Below, piece by piece: positions 25,561 to 33,599 of a DNA stretch of 64,000 bases (positions are counted from its first letter, which is position 1; each line of letters begins with the position of its first letter). The DNA comes from Gammaproteobacteria bacterium (GTDB taxonomy: Bacteria > Pseudomonadota > Gammaproteobacteria > Burkholderiales > Rhodocyclaceae), in contig JAHJHI010000037.1 of assembly GCA_018824085.1 (NCBI GenBank), positions 62,001 to 126,000 of the forward strand. Reading direction: 5' to 3'. Under the pieces are notes generated by a model. The model searched no databases. It was not told the DNA's origin and saw nothing but the letters and a program-made list of their open reading frames with translations. The position numbers and the translations under genes are program-made.

Positions 25561-25654
25561 GTGAGGGTCATCGGCGCTCACTTCGGCGCTCGATAGCACG
25601 AGTCAGCCATGAACGAATCAGCTATTGCCAAATACGTCCCGGAAAGGAAATCAA

Positions 25655-26860
25655 ATGTCCCGTAATGCAGTGCAGTGGAAGCAGAAGCCGAATTTCCCCG
25701 AATCGCACTACGTCGACACGCGGATCTATACCGAGGAGGACATCTTCCTCGATGAGCAGCGCAAGATCTTCAACAAGTGCTGGATCATCGCGTGCCACGA
25801 ATCGGAAATACCGACTGCATATGACTACCGTACCTTCAGCCATCCGGGTGGCCCGCCGCTGATCGTCATCCGCGGCGAGGACATGAAGGTGCGCACCTTC
25901 TACAACATCTGTCCGCATCGCGGCAACACGCTGCTGTACGAACCGGTCGGCAACGCCAAGCGGATCACCTGCATCTTCCACGCGTGGTCCTTCAACTCGA
26001 CCGGCGACTGCGTCGACATCTCGCGCGGCAAGGAAGGCTACCAGGACCGCTTCGCATGCAAGGACGCAGGTCTGCGGGAAGTGAAGGCGGAAGTCGGCTT
26101 CGGCGGATTCGTCTGGGTGAATGTGGATGACGACGCCGGCACGCTGGCGGACTACATCGGTGACGCGATGGGGCTGCTCGGCGGCCATCTTGACGAGCCG
26201 CTGGAGGTGTTCCACTACCACAAGGCCATCGTCGATACGAACTACAAGCTGTGGCACGACACGAACAGCGAGTTCTATCACGACTACATGCACTACTTCA
26301 ATCGCATCACCGGGATGATCCAGCCGGGCTATTTCGACCGCAAGTACACGGGCTATCCGAATGGCCACGCGTCGGTCGGCTCGATGGCGATCAAGTACGA
26401 CGCCTACGAAGGCAGCAAGGCGCGCGGCGTGGGCTGGCCCGGCCTGGCACCGGGTGGCTGGGTGCTCATCGACATCTTCCCGGGCATGACCTACAACCTG
26501 CGCACCTCCGTGCTGCGCATGGACACGGCCATTCCGCTCGGCCCGAACAAGCTGCTGATCGAGTTCCGCGGCCTCGGCCTGAAGAGCGACACGCCGGAGC
26601 AGCGCGCCGAGCGCATCCGCGACCACAACCAGATCTGGGGACCGTTCGGCCGCAACCTGCACGAAGACCTGCTGGGCGTGCATGGCCAGGGCCTGGCGAT
26701 GCGCGAGCGCACCGACAGCAAGTGGGTCATCCACGGACGCGAAGAGAACATGACCATCCACGACGAGGGCGGCATGCGCCACTTCTATGCCGAGTGGAGC
26801 CGGCGCATGGGGCGCGACGCATTCAACCCCTATGGCGAACAGACCGAAGCGGCGAAGTAA
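25655..26860 (+). CDS. Rieske non-heme iron oxygenase, alpha (catalytic) subunit
   Basis: 401-residue ring-hydroxylating-type oxygenase. The Rieske motif CPH-X17-CIFH lies at residues about 86-109. The mononuclear iron site is NYKLWHDTNSEFYHDYMH, where the usual DXXH-X4-H is EXXH-X3-H, a notable variation. The later Asp ligand is probably in LHEDLLGVHGQG. AAGGA lies 6 nt before ATG 25655; an upstream TTG is weaker. With the beta subunit, reductase, ferredoxin, a TauT-type importer and sulfite-handling genes around it, an organosulfonate mono- or dioxygenase releasing sulfite is the best hypothesis. Length and gene set recall methanesulfonate monooxygenase, but that enzyme is reported to have a longer Rieske spacing. 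Confidence 0.82.
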   Translation: MSRNAVQWKQKPNFPESHYVDTRIYTEEDIFLDEQRKIFNKCWIIACHESEIPTAYDYRTFSHPGGPPLIVIRGEDMKVRTFYNICPHRGNTLLYEPVGNAKRITCIFHAWSFNSTGDCVDISRGKEGYQDRFACKDAGLREVKAEVGFGGFVWVNVDDDAGTLADYIGDAMGLLGGHLDEPLEVFHYHKAIVDTNYKLWHDTNSEFYHDYMHYFNRITGMIQPGYFDRKYTGYPNGHASVGSMAIKYDAYEGSKARGVGWPGLAPGGWVLIDIFPGMTYNLRTSVLRMDTAIPLGPNKLLIEFRGLGLKSDTPEQRAERIRDHNQIWGPFGRNLHEDLLGVHGQGLAMRERTDSKWVIHGREENMTIHDEGGMRHFYAEWSRRMGRDAFNPYGEQTEAAK

Positions 26861-26901
26861 GCGCTCCGTTCAACCCAGAATTCTCAAAAGACGAGGTTAG
26901 C

Positions 26902-27363
26902 GTGGATACAAGAACTGCCATCACCGAACTCATCCATCGATCGGGTCTGATCATGGACGACGTGAATTTCAAGGGTTATCTCGACCTGTGCGCGCCGGAT
27001 TACCAGTACCGGATTTCCGCCTACAGCCCGGAAATCCGCAAGGACATGACCTGGCTCGAACATGACCGCGCAGGCATGAAATCGCTGTTCGACAACCTGC
27101 ACAAGCACAACAGCGACAAGTCGCCGATCACGCGCCACATCAGCGTGTGCACGGTGGCGATCGACGAGCAGGCGAAGACCGCCGATGTCGTGAGCACGCT
27201 GCAGGTGTTCCGCACGACGCTGGATGGCGGCCAGACCGAGCTGTTCGCCGTGGGCCGGATGCTCGACACGGTCGCCCTCGGCGACGACGGGCCACTGCTC
27301 AAGGCGCGCAACGTCCGGCTTGATACGCGGATGCTGGGGTTTGGCTACCACATTCCGTTCTGA
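26902..27363 (+). CDS. Rieske oxygenase beta subunit (SnoaL/NTF2-like)
   Basis: 153-residue cone-fold protein typical of small subunits of ring-hydroxylating oxygenases, contributing to the alpha3beta3 assembly without cofactors. Features include an N-terminal helix (AITELIHRSGLIMDDVNFKG), the central RHISVCTVAI strand and the C-terminal KARNVRLDTRML. The start is GTG 26902 with GAGG at about 7 nt. It lies 41 bp after the alpha gene and 21 bp before the reductase gene. Confidence 0.82.
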   Translation: MDTRTAITELIHRSGLIMDDVNFKGYLDLCAPDYQYRISAYSPEIRKDMTWLEHDRAGMKSLFDNLHKHNSDKSPITRHISVCTVAIDEQAKTADVVSTLQVFRTTLDGGQTELFAVGRMLDTVALGDDGPLLKARNVRLDTRMLGFGYHIPF

Positions 27364-27384
27364 CAACCGAGCCGGGGCCACGAC

Positions 27385-28431
27385 ATGAAGATCCAGGTCA
27401 ACGCACGAAATCGAACGCATCTGTTTGAGACGGAGGCGGGCGCGGGCGAGAAGATTCTGCACGCGGGGTTGATGCGGGGCATCGCATTGCCCTACGAGTG
27501 TGCGAGCGGCACCTGCGGCACCTGCAAGGCGCGCCTGGTATCGGGAGACATTTCCGATGCCTGGCCGGATGCGCCGGGCCGCAAGTACCTCAAGGCAGCA
27601 GGCGAGTTCCTGATGTGCCAGTGCAGCGCGACGACCGACGTCGTGGCCGAAGTGCCCGCCTTTGTCCAGCTGATGGAAACGGGCTCCTGTGTGCCGCTGG
27701 CAAGCAAGGGCTGCATCGTGGCGACGCAGATGCTGACGCACGACGTGATGACGCTGGACATCGAGTCGGCGGAAGCGATCGACTTCGACGCCGGGCAATT
27801 CATGCTCGTCGGGGTGTCCGAAGTCGAGGGCATGCGCGGCTGGTCGATGGTGAATTTCGACCGCCATGCGCGCCTGCTGCGCTTCCTCGTCCGGCGCAAG
27901 CCGGGCGGTGTGCTGTCCGACTGGCTGTTCGCGGACGGATCGCGCACCGGCGCCGGCGTGGATCTGTACGGACCGCTCGGCCACGCGACGTTCTATCCCA
28001 GTCTCGGCAAGGACCTGCTGTGCATCGCCGGCGGCAGCGGCATCGCGGGAATGATGTCCATCCTCGCCCGGGCCGAACAGGACAACTACTTCGAACGCCA
28101 TGACGGCAACGTGTTCTTCGGCGTGCGTTCGATGAAGGATGTCTATTTTCTCGACGAGTTCACGCGCCTGCGCGCGCAGTGCGGAAACCGGCTGGCGGTG
28201 ACCGTGGCGCTCAGCGACGAGGACCCGCCTGACGGGCTGGATGACGAATATCCGCTGATCCGCTTCGAGCGCGGCTTCGTGCATGAGGTGGCCGCCCGGC
28301 AGATGCAGCAGAAGCTCGCGAACGTGATGGCCTATCTGGCGGGGCCACCGCCCGCGGTCGATGCGTCGATACGCATGTTGCTGCTGTCCAGGGTCACCGC
28401 GGACAACATCCGATACGACAAATTCAGCTAG
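27385..28431 (+). CDS. NAD(P)H:ferredoxin oxidoreductase, 2Fe-2S plus FAD type
   Basis: 348-residue reductase feeding electrons to the oxygenase. An N-terminal plant-type [2Fe-2S] ferredoxin (residues about 1-90; CASGTCGTC and a distal Cys in MCQC) precedes an FAD domain (the RXYS motif is RGWS in this protein) and an NAD-binding domain (IAGGSGIAGMMSIL). The C terminus lacks the usual CGPP-type nucleotide motif (LAGPPPAVDASIR instead). It sits between the beta subunit and the Rieske ferredoxin, 10 bp from the latter, as expected for a three-component system. Confidence 0.86.
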   Translation: MKIQVNARNRTHLFETEAGAGEKILHAGLMRGIALPYECASGTCGTCKARLVSGDISDAWPDAPGRKYLKAAGEFLMCQCSATTDVVAEVPAFVQLMETGSCVPLASKGCIVATQMLTHDVMTLDIESAEAIDFDAGQFMLVGVSEVEGMRGWSMVNFDRHARLLRFLVRRKPGGVLSDWLFADGSRTGAGVDLYGPLGHATFYPSLGKDLLCIAGGSGIAGMMSILARAEQDNYFERHDGNVFFGVRSMKDVYFLDEFTRLRAQCGNRLAVTVALSDEDPPDGLDDEYPLIRFERGFVHEVAARQMQQKLANVMAYLAGPPPAVDASIRMLLLSRVTADNIRYDKFS

Positions 28432-28441
28432 GACCGCGGAT

Positions 28442-29167
28442 ATGCAAAAAGAACGAATCTGCAGCGCCACGGACATCCCGGACAACGGGATGAAGACCTA
28501 CGAAATCAAGGGCGTGAAAGTGCTGGTGGCCAACGCCGGCGAGTGCTTCTACGCCTACCAGGGGCTGTGTCCGCATCAGGACGTGTGTCTGGACGAGGGC
28601 TATTTCGATGGTTCGGTGCTCACCTGCCACCAGCATCTGTGGCAGTGGGACATCCGCACCGGCGAGGCGATGGGTCTGGCCGAGGCGCCGCTCGAAAAAT
28701 ACGAGGTGGAGGTCAGTGACGGCGAACTGTTCGTCGTGCAGTCGAGCGCGCTGAAGGCGGTCGAGATGCTGAAGGACGTGTCTGCGGCGACGCTGTCGCG
28801 TCTGGAGCAACTCGCCAAGCGCGAGGAGTACGACGAAGGCGCGGTGGTCTATGAGGTCAACGATCCGACGGATGACCTCTACGTGCTGGAGTCGGGACGC
28901 GTCGAATTCACGATCGGTCGTGAGGACCGTACGCGCCTGGCGGGTTTCATGCTGCGCAAGGGCGAGGTCTTTGGCTGGGCGGCGTTGCTCGAACAGTCGC
29001 CGCGCCGGATCGCGAAGGCGATCTGCCACGAGAAGTCGGTGCTGCTGCGCATAGATGGCGGCGCGATGCTGGAAGTGCTCGAGGCCGACCCCGCGTCCGG
29101 CCTGGTGGTGATGAGGCGTCTGTCCGAGCTCATCGCGCGCCACATGTCCGGGCCGCAGAACGGCTGA
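28442..29167 (+). CDS. Rieske ferredoxin fused to a cyclic-nucleotide-binding-like domain
   Basis: 241 residues in two domains. Residues 1-100 are a Rieske ferredoxin like TmoC, with ligands Cys43, His45, Cys62 and His65 in CPHQDVCL and LTCHQHLWQWD. Residues about 108-225 are a CRP-like beta-roll (DDLYVLESGRVEFTIG, GEVFGWAALLEQSPRRIAKA), followed by a helix and no DNA-binding domain. The FGWAAL core (177-182) is shared with the stand-alone protein and the permease fusion. No stop or frameshift separates the halves, so this is a true fusion. It probably carries electrons from the reductase to the oxygenase and may be switched by a ligand. Confidence 0.85.
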   Translation: MQKERICSATDIPDNGMKTYEIKGVKVLVANAGECFYAYQGLCPHQDVCLDEGYFDGSVLTCHQHLWQWDIRTGEAMGLAEAPLEKYEVEVSDGELFVVQSSALKAVEMLKDVSAATLSRLEQLAKREEYDEGAVVYEVNDPTDDLYVLESGRVEFTIGREDRTRLAGFMLRKGEVFGWAALLEQSPRRIAKAICHEKSVLLRIDGGAMLEVLEADPASGLVVMRRLSELIARHMSGPQNG

Positions 29168-29277
29168 ACGCCCGGCTGACGATGATTTTGTACGAGACAC
29201 GACGGAAGGTGCAGGGAGTCAGGATGAAGTAGTCAGATCGATTCAGTGATCCAAAACATAAACAGGAGGAGTAAGCC

Positions 29278-30420
29278 ATGAAAGTCCTTACGAACCGGGT
29301 CAGCAGGGTACTGAAGACGGTTGCCACGACAGTGACGCTGGTGGTCGCAAGTGTTGGCAGCGCGAGTGCGGGAGATCTCGATTTTGGCAAGGCGGGGGAA
29401 CCCGTGAAGCTGGTGGTCGGCTATCAGCCGTACTACACCGAAGCGTGGTCGGGCGTGGTCATGCGCGGCAAGAAGTTCTACGAGAAGTATCTGCCGAAGG
29501 GCTCCAGCGTCGAGTTCGCCGTCGGCCTGCAGGGTGCCGTCATCGTCAATGCGATGCTGGCCGGCAAGCAGCACATCGGCTACGTCGGCGACATGCCGGG
29601 CATCGTGTCGACGACCAAGCAGCAGGTGGCCGACATCCGCATCGTCGGCGCGCTGGGTCTGGGCAAGGACCAGTGCAACATCTTCCTGACCCGCAAGGAC
29701 GCACCGGCGTTCGCTTCCCCCAAAGAGGCGCTGAAGTGGCTCAACGGCAAGAACGTCGCGGTGCCCAAGGGCAGCTGTACCGACCGCTTCGCACAGGAGG
29801 TGTTCAAGAAGGAGAACATCACGCCGGGTGCCTACCTGAACCAGAACATCGAGGTGATCACCAGCGGTCTTCGCGCCGGCAAGCTCGATGCAGCGGTGGT
29901 GTGGGAACCGACCGCATCGCGGCTGGTGCTGGAGGGCCTGGCGAAGCGGGTTGCATCCGGTGCGTCCGTGGATGAAAACGACGGCAGCCTGCTGACGATG
30001 CGCGCCGATCTCATCAAGCAGCGCCCGGACATCGTGAAGGCCTGGCTGAATGCCGAACTCGATGCGCAGCTCTATCTGGCAGACCCGAAGAACTCGCTGG
30101 AGATCGCCCGCATGGCGGTCGAACAGACCACGGGTTTCACGGAACAGGTGCTGTGGTCGTCGATGTTCCTCGAATATCCGGCCAGCGAAGGCGGCATCAA
30201 GGAGCGGCTGTTGCTGCCCTTCACCATCACGCCGGACGTCGAGCAGCTGATCAGCACCTCGGCAACCTTCCTTCACAGCATCAAGAGCATCCACGTGCCC
30301 AAGCTTCGTCCTGAAGCAGTGATGCCCGAGTTCACTCAGGAAGTACTCAAGGAACGCGGACTGACGGCCCCGATCGGTGCCGTGCAGGCTCTGCCTGCGT
30401 CCGAATACAAAGGCAAGTAA
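29278..30420 (+). CDS. ABC transporter substrate-binding protein (NitT/TauT-like)
   Basis: 380-residue periplasmic protein with a Sec signal peptide ending near ASASAG (residue about 31). The fold and motifs (VVGYQPYYTEAWSGVV, GYVGDMPGIVST, DAAVVWEPTASRL) match the nitrate/sulfonate/taurine-binding family. AGGAGG precedes ATG 29278. It is the first of five transporter genes and is followed by a GC-rich stem-loop, a common way to raise binding protein expression over the membrane parts. The long C-terminal extension after residue 300 is unusual. Ligand unknown; a sulfonate is inferred from context. Confidence 0.85.
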   Translation: MKVLTNRVSRVLKTVATTVTLVVASVGSASAGDLDFGKAGEPVKLVVGYQPYYTEAWSGVVMRGKKFYEKYLPKGSSVEFAVGLQGAVIVNAMLAGKQHIGYVGDMPGIVSTTKQQVADIRIVGALGLGKDQCNIFLTRKDAPAFASPKEALKWLNGKNVAVPKGSCTDRFAQEVFKKENITPGAYLNQNIEVITSGLRAGKLDAAVVWEPTASRLVLEGLAKRVASGASVDENDGSLLTMRADLIKQRPDIVKAWLNAELDAQLYLADPKNSLEIARMAVEQTTGFTEQVLWSSMFLEYPASEGGIKERLLLPFTITPDVEQLISTSATFLHSIKSIHVPKLRPEAVMPEFTQEVLKERGLTAPIGAVQALPASEYKGK

Positions 30421-30474
30421 TCGCGGAGATTCCGGTCGGGAACGGACGGCTGGCGGCATGAGAGTCCGCAACCG

Positions 30475-30511
30475 TCCGGCCCGGGACGCGTCGCGCCCCC
30501 GGGCGGCCGGA
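30475..30511 (+). other. Intercistronic stem-loop after the binding protein gene
   Basis: TCCGGC-CCGGG pairs with CCCGG-GCG-GCCGGA around a 12-nt loop. Hairpins at this place usually stabilise the upstream message and limit read-through to the permease genes. Confidence 0.5.
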
Positions 30512-30540
30512 GCTGTGCCACAACGCAATTGCGAGGGACT

Positions 30541-31890
30541 ATGGAACAAGTCGAGCAGCTACTCAAGCGGACCTTGCCATTCCAGGTGGTTTCGCCCGAG
30601 ACACTGGGCAACATCGCGGGGATATCGCAGCGCGAAACCTTCAGCGAAGGTGATGTCATCTATTCGGCCGGCCAGTCGGCGAATGATGTGTATGTACTGG
30701 CGTCGGGGCGTTTGCATCACGCGATCACCCCGCAGGTCAACGCCAAGATCCACGAGAAGTCGTTGAACGCGGGCGACGTGTTCGGCTGGGCCGCCATTTT
30801 CGAAGGAGAGCGGATTCGCCTCGCGGACGTGTCCTGCACGGAGCCGGTGGAGGTGCTGCGGATCGACGGCACGAAACTGCTGGATCTGCTGCGCCGCGAC
30901 CGCAATTTCGGCGACGCGGCGATGCGCAGCTTTTCCCAGTTGATCAGCCAGCAGTACTACCTGCCGCCGTCGGTGGCCAATCGCGTACCGAGCACGCTTG
31001 CCGCGCCGGCCACGACCGCGGAGGAGCCGGGCGAGCCGGCGGCCCAGATGGCGTCGACCTGGACGCTGACGATGTACCGGGCGGGTGAATGGATCAGAAG
31101 TCCCGATCCGTACCTGATGATGATCGGCTTCATGCTGCTGCTGGGCTCCTGGTATCTGACGGTCGAGGTGTTCAAGCTGCCGCGCTTCGAGGATCTGCCC
31201 GGACTGACGACGGTCGTCACCGAGTGGTTCGCGACCGATCCGATGTACGGCTTGTCGATCCACACCTCGGAGTATTACCAGCACGTCTGGGTGAGCATCC
31301 GTCGCGTTGCGATCGCCTTCCTGCTGGCGACGGCGCTCGGTGTGCCGCTGGGGCTGTTTCTCGGCTGGTCCAGGACCTTCCGCGAATACGTGTTCCCGGT
31401 GTTCGAGCTGCTGCGCCCGATCCCGATCCTGGCCTGGGTGCCGCTCGCCATCATCATGTTCACGGGCAGCGAGACGCCGGTCATCTTCCTGACTTTCCTG
31501 GCGTCCTTCTTCGCGACCGCGCTGAACACGATGCTGGGCGTCGAGTCGATCGACGAGTCCTATACGCGTGCCGCCTACTGTCTGGGTGCGAACCGCTGGC
31601 AGGTGTTCCGCGAAGTCATCATTCCGGGCGCGATGCCGTACGTGTTCACCGGTCTGCAGATTTCGGTCGGCGTCGCCTGGTTCTCGCTGGTCGCGGGTGA
31701 AATGGTGTCCGGCCAGTACGGCCTGGGCTACGTGATCAACACGTCCTACACGATGGTCCGCTACCCGACCATCATCATCGGCATGGTCACGCTTGGGATC
31801 GTCGGTTACGCGACGAGTGCGATGGTGCGAGTCGCCGGCAACTACATGATGCAGTGGCGCCTGCGCGAGATGGCTCTGGGAGGCCGGTAA
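30541..31890 (+). CDS. ABC permease with N-terminal cyclic-nucleotide-binding-like domain
   Basis: 449 residues. Residues about 10-138 form a CRP-like domain (NDVYVLASGRLHHAI, AGDVFGWAAIFEGERIRLADV; FGWAAI at 81-86), residues 140-175 form a Pro/Ala linker, and from about 190 there are six or seven membrane helices of a BPD/TauC-type permease. The EAA-like loop reads AAYCLGANRWQVFREVIIPGAMP. The cytoplasmic sensor is thus tethered to the translocation pore. GAGGG precedes ATG 30541 and the stop overlaps the ATPase start (TAATG). ABC regulation through such an N-terminal domain is not something I know from described importers. Confidence 0.87.
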   Translation: MEQVEQLLKRTLPFQVVSPETLGNIAGISQRETFSEGDVIYSAGQSANDVYVLASGRLHHAITPQVNAKIHEKSLNAGDVFGWAAIFEGERIRLADVSCTEPVEVLRIDGTKLLDLLRRDRNFGDAAMRSFSQLISQQYYLPPSVANRVPSTLAAPATTAEEPGEPAAQMASTWTLTMYRAGEWIRSPDPYLMMIGFMLLLGSWYLTVEVFKLPRFEDLPGLTTVVTEWFATDPMYGLSIHTSEYYQHVWVSIRRVAIAFLLATALGVPLGLFLGWSRTFREYVFPVFELLRPIPILAWVPLAIIMFTGSETPVIFLTFLASFFATALNTMLGVESIDESYTRAAYCLGANRWQVFREVIIPGAMPYVFTGLQISVGVAWFSLVAGEMVSGQYGLGYVINTSYTMVRYPTIIIGMVTLGIVGYATSAMVRVAGNYMMQWRLREMALGGR

Positions 31891-32753
31891 TGAATGCAAT
31901 GCTAGAGAAGGTGAAGCCTCGCACCAACGAGGCGCGCTACGGCGCAATCCGGATCGACGACGTGGTCAAGATCTACGATCCGGAAGGGGCTGCGGTCATG
32001 GCGGTGGATCACTGCACGCTGGACATCAAGGCCGGAGAGATCTGCATGATCGTCGGGCCGTCCGGCTGCGGGAAGACGTCGCTGCTGAACGCGATTGCCG
32101 GTTTCCATGACATCACGTCGGGGTCCATCCACATGGACGGCGAGATGCTGTGCGGCCCCGGCAAGCCGAAGGCCGAACCGGGCGCGGACCGCATCGTCGT
32201 GTTCCAGAACGGAGCGCTGTTCCCGTGGAAGACCAATCTGGAGAACGTCGCATTCGGCCCGATGATGGCGGGCAAGCTCAGCAAGAAGGAGATCCACGAG
32301 AAGGCCCGCGCAATGATGGCGGACGCGGGCCTGAGCGGGACCGAGCACAACTATCCGGGCGAGGTGTCGTCCGGCTTGCGGCGCCGGGTGGAGATCGTGC
32401 GGGCGCTGATGAACGACCCCAAGGTGCTGCTGTTCGACGAGCCGTATCGCGCGCTCGACTCGCTGACCCGCTCGGTCATGCACGAGTCGCTGCTCGAGAT
32501 CTACTACAAGAACAAGGTCACGATCTTCTTCATCACGCACGATCTGGAAGAAGCCATTTTCCTCGGCCACAAGCTGGTGATCATGACGTCTCGGCCGTGT
32601 CGCCCGAAGAAGATTCTCGAGGTCGACATCCCGCATCCGCGCGACTACAGCGTATTGACCAGTCCGCGCTTCCGCGAACTGCTCGAAGAGACTTCCGAGG
32701 TTGTTCACGAAGAAGCGCGCAAGTCCTTTGCTGCAGGCGAGAAGGAAGGTTGA
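31890..32753 (+). CDS. ABC transporter ATPase 1 (non-canonical signature motif)
   Basis: 287-residue nucleotide-binding subunit of the TauB/SsuB type. Walker A is GPSGCGKTS (56-64), the Q-loop is VVFQNGALFPW, Walker B is VLLFDEP (Glu184) and switch His217 is present in FITHDLEEA. The signature is VSSGLRRR (159-166) instead of LSGGMQQR, so its contribution to the partner's ATP site is degenerate. It starts by overlapping the permease stop and is followed 3 bp later by the second permease. See ATPase 2 for the complementary defect. Confidence 0.88.
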   Translation: MNAMLEKVKPRTNEARYGAIRIDDVVKIYDPEGAAVMAVDHCTLDIKAGEICMIVGPSGCGKTSLLNAIAGFHDITSGSIHMDGEMLCGPGKPKAEPGADRIVVFQNGALFPWKTNLENVAFGPMMAGKLSKKEIHEKARAMMADAGLSGTEHNYPGEVSSGLRRRVEIVRALMNDPKVLLFDEPYRALDSLTRSVMHESLLEIYYKNKVTIFFITHDLEEAIFLGHKLVIMTSRPCRPKKILEVDIPHPRDYSVLTSPRFRELLEETSEVVHEEARKSFAAGEKEG

Positions 32754-32756
32754 GCC

Positions 32757-33590
32757 ATGGCCATGAACCGGATAACCAAGATCAAACGCTCGATCTTCAG
32801 CCGCAGCAGCTTGCGGGCGATCATCGCCATCATCGTGTTCCTGGTGCTGTGGGAATGCGGATCCCGTTCGAAGGAGTGGCTCGGTCACTCGCTGCCCTGG
32901 ATCGGACTGGTGCCGCCGCCTTCAGCGGTGGTGCTGGTCTGGATGGACCTGCTCGGTGACAGCGGCTATTGGGAGAGCTGGTATCTGAGCACCATGCGGG
33001 TCATGAGCGGCTTCGTGGCCGCGATGATCATCGGCATTCCGCTGGGCCTGATGATGGCGGTCAGCCGGACCTTCAATTCGATCACGTTCCCGACGTTTGA
33101 AATCCTGCGCCCGATTCCGCCGCTTGCCTGGGTGCCCGTGGCCATCATCTTCTGGCCGACCGAAGAGCTGTCGATTGCGTTCGTGACCTTCCTCGGTGCG
33201 TTCTTCACGGTCGTGATCAATGTGCTCGGTGGCGCCAAGGCGATCGACATGCGCTTCTACCAGTCGGCGCAGGCGATGGGCTCGTCGCAGTGGGACATCT
33301 TCCGGCGGGTCGTGCTGCCGGCCACCATACCGTCGATCGTCGTCGGGTCGTCGGTCGGCATGGGCATCACGTGGAACGTCGTCGTGGCGGCCGAGATGAT
33401 TTCCGGCGGTGGCGGGGGTACCAGCGGTACCGGCGGCGGTCTCGGCTTCTTCATCTGGAACTCGTACGTTGGCGGCTCCTACGAGCAGATCGTCGTCGGC
33501 ATGATCAGCATCGGTATCGCGGGCTACGCCAGCAGCGAGCTGCTGCGTGGCATCGGCGGCTTCTTCACACCGTGGTTGAAGACTAGGTAA
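32757..33590 (+). CDS. ABC transporter permease 2 (TauC/SsuC-like)
   Basis: 277-residue membrane protein with about six helices and the EAA-type loop SAQAMGSSQWDIFRRVVLPATIP. It lacks the sensor domain of the first permease but aligns with its transmembrane half, so the importer probably has a heterodimeric channel. An unusual Gly/Thr-rich stretch (SGGGGGTSGTGGG) lies near residue 220 between membrane segments. Start ATG 32757 has GAAGG upstream. Confidence 0.86.
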   Translation: MAMNRITKIKRSIFSRSSLRAIIAIIVFLVLWECGSRSKEWLGHSLPWIGLVPPPSAVVLVWMDLLGDSGYWESWYLSTMRVMSGFVAAMIIGIPLGLMMAVSRTFNSITFPTFEILRPIPPLAWVPVAIIFWPTEELSIAFVTFLGAFFTVVINVLGGAKAIDMRFYQSAQAMGSSQWDIFRRVVLPATIPSIVVGSSVGMGITWNVVVAAEMISGGGGGTSGTGGGLGFFIWNSYVGGSYEQIVVGMISIGIAGYASSELLRGIGGFFTPWLKTR

Positions 33591-33599
33591 GGAGTGAAC

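Larger units (their letters stand above)
25150..25654. other. Divergent regulatory region between sulP-soe and the oxygenase operon
   Basis: 505 bp without a credible gene. It contains outward-facing sigma-54-type promoters at both ends (25223-25237 minus, 25542-25560 plus) and two copies of GTTTC-N5-GAAAC in the middle (25373-25410). It also has a small palindrome ACCCG-AA-CGGGT (25416-25427) and an inverted repeat GGAAT-N6-ATTCC (25507-25522). Confidence 0.7.

Noticed and set aside
25655-26860. Naming the alpha subunit msmA (methanesulfonate monooxygenase)
   Set aside because: The gene set is similar, but the Rieske spacing is the common 17 residues instead of the longer one I recall for MsmA, and the substrate cannot be read from sequence.
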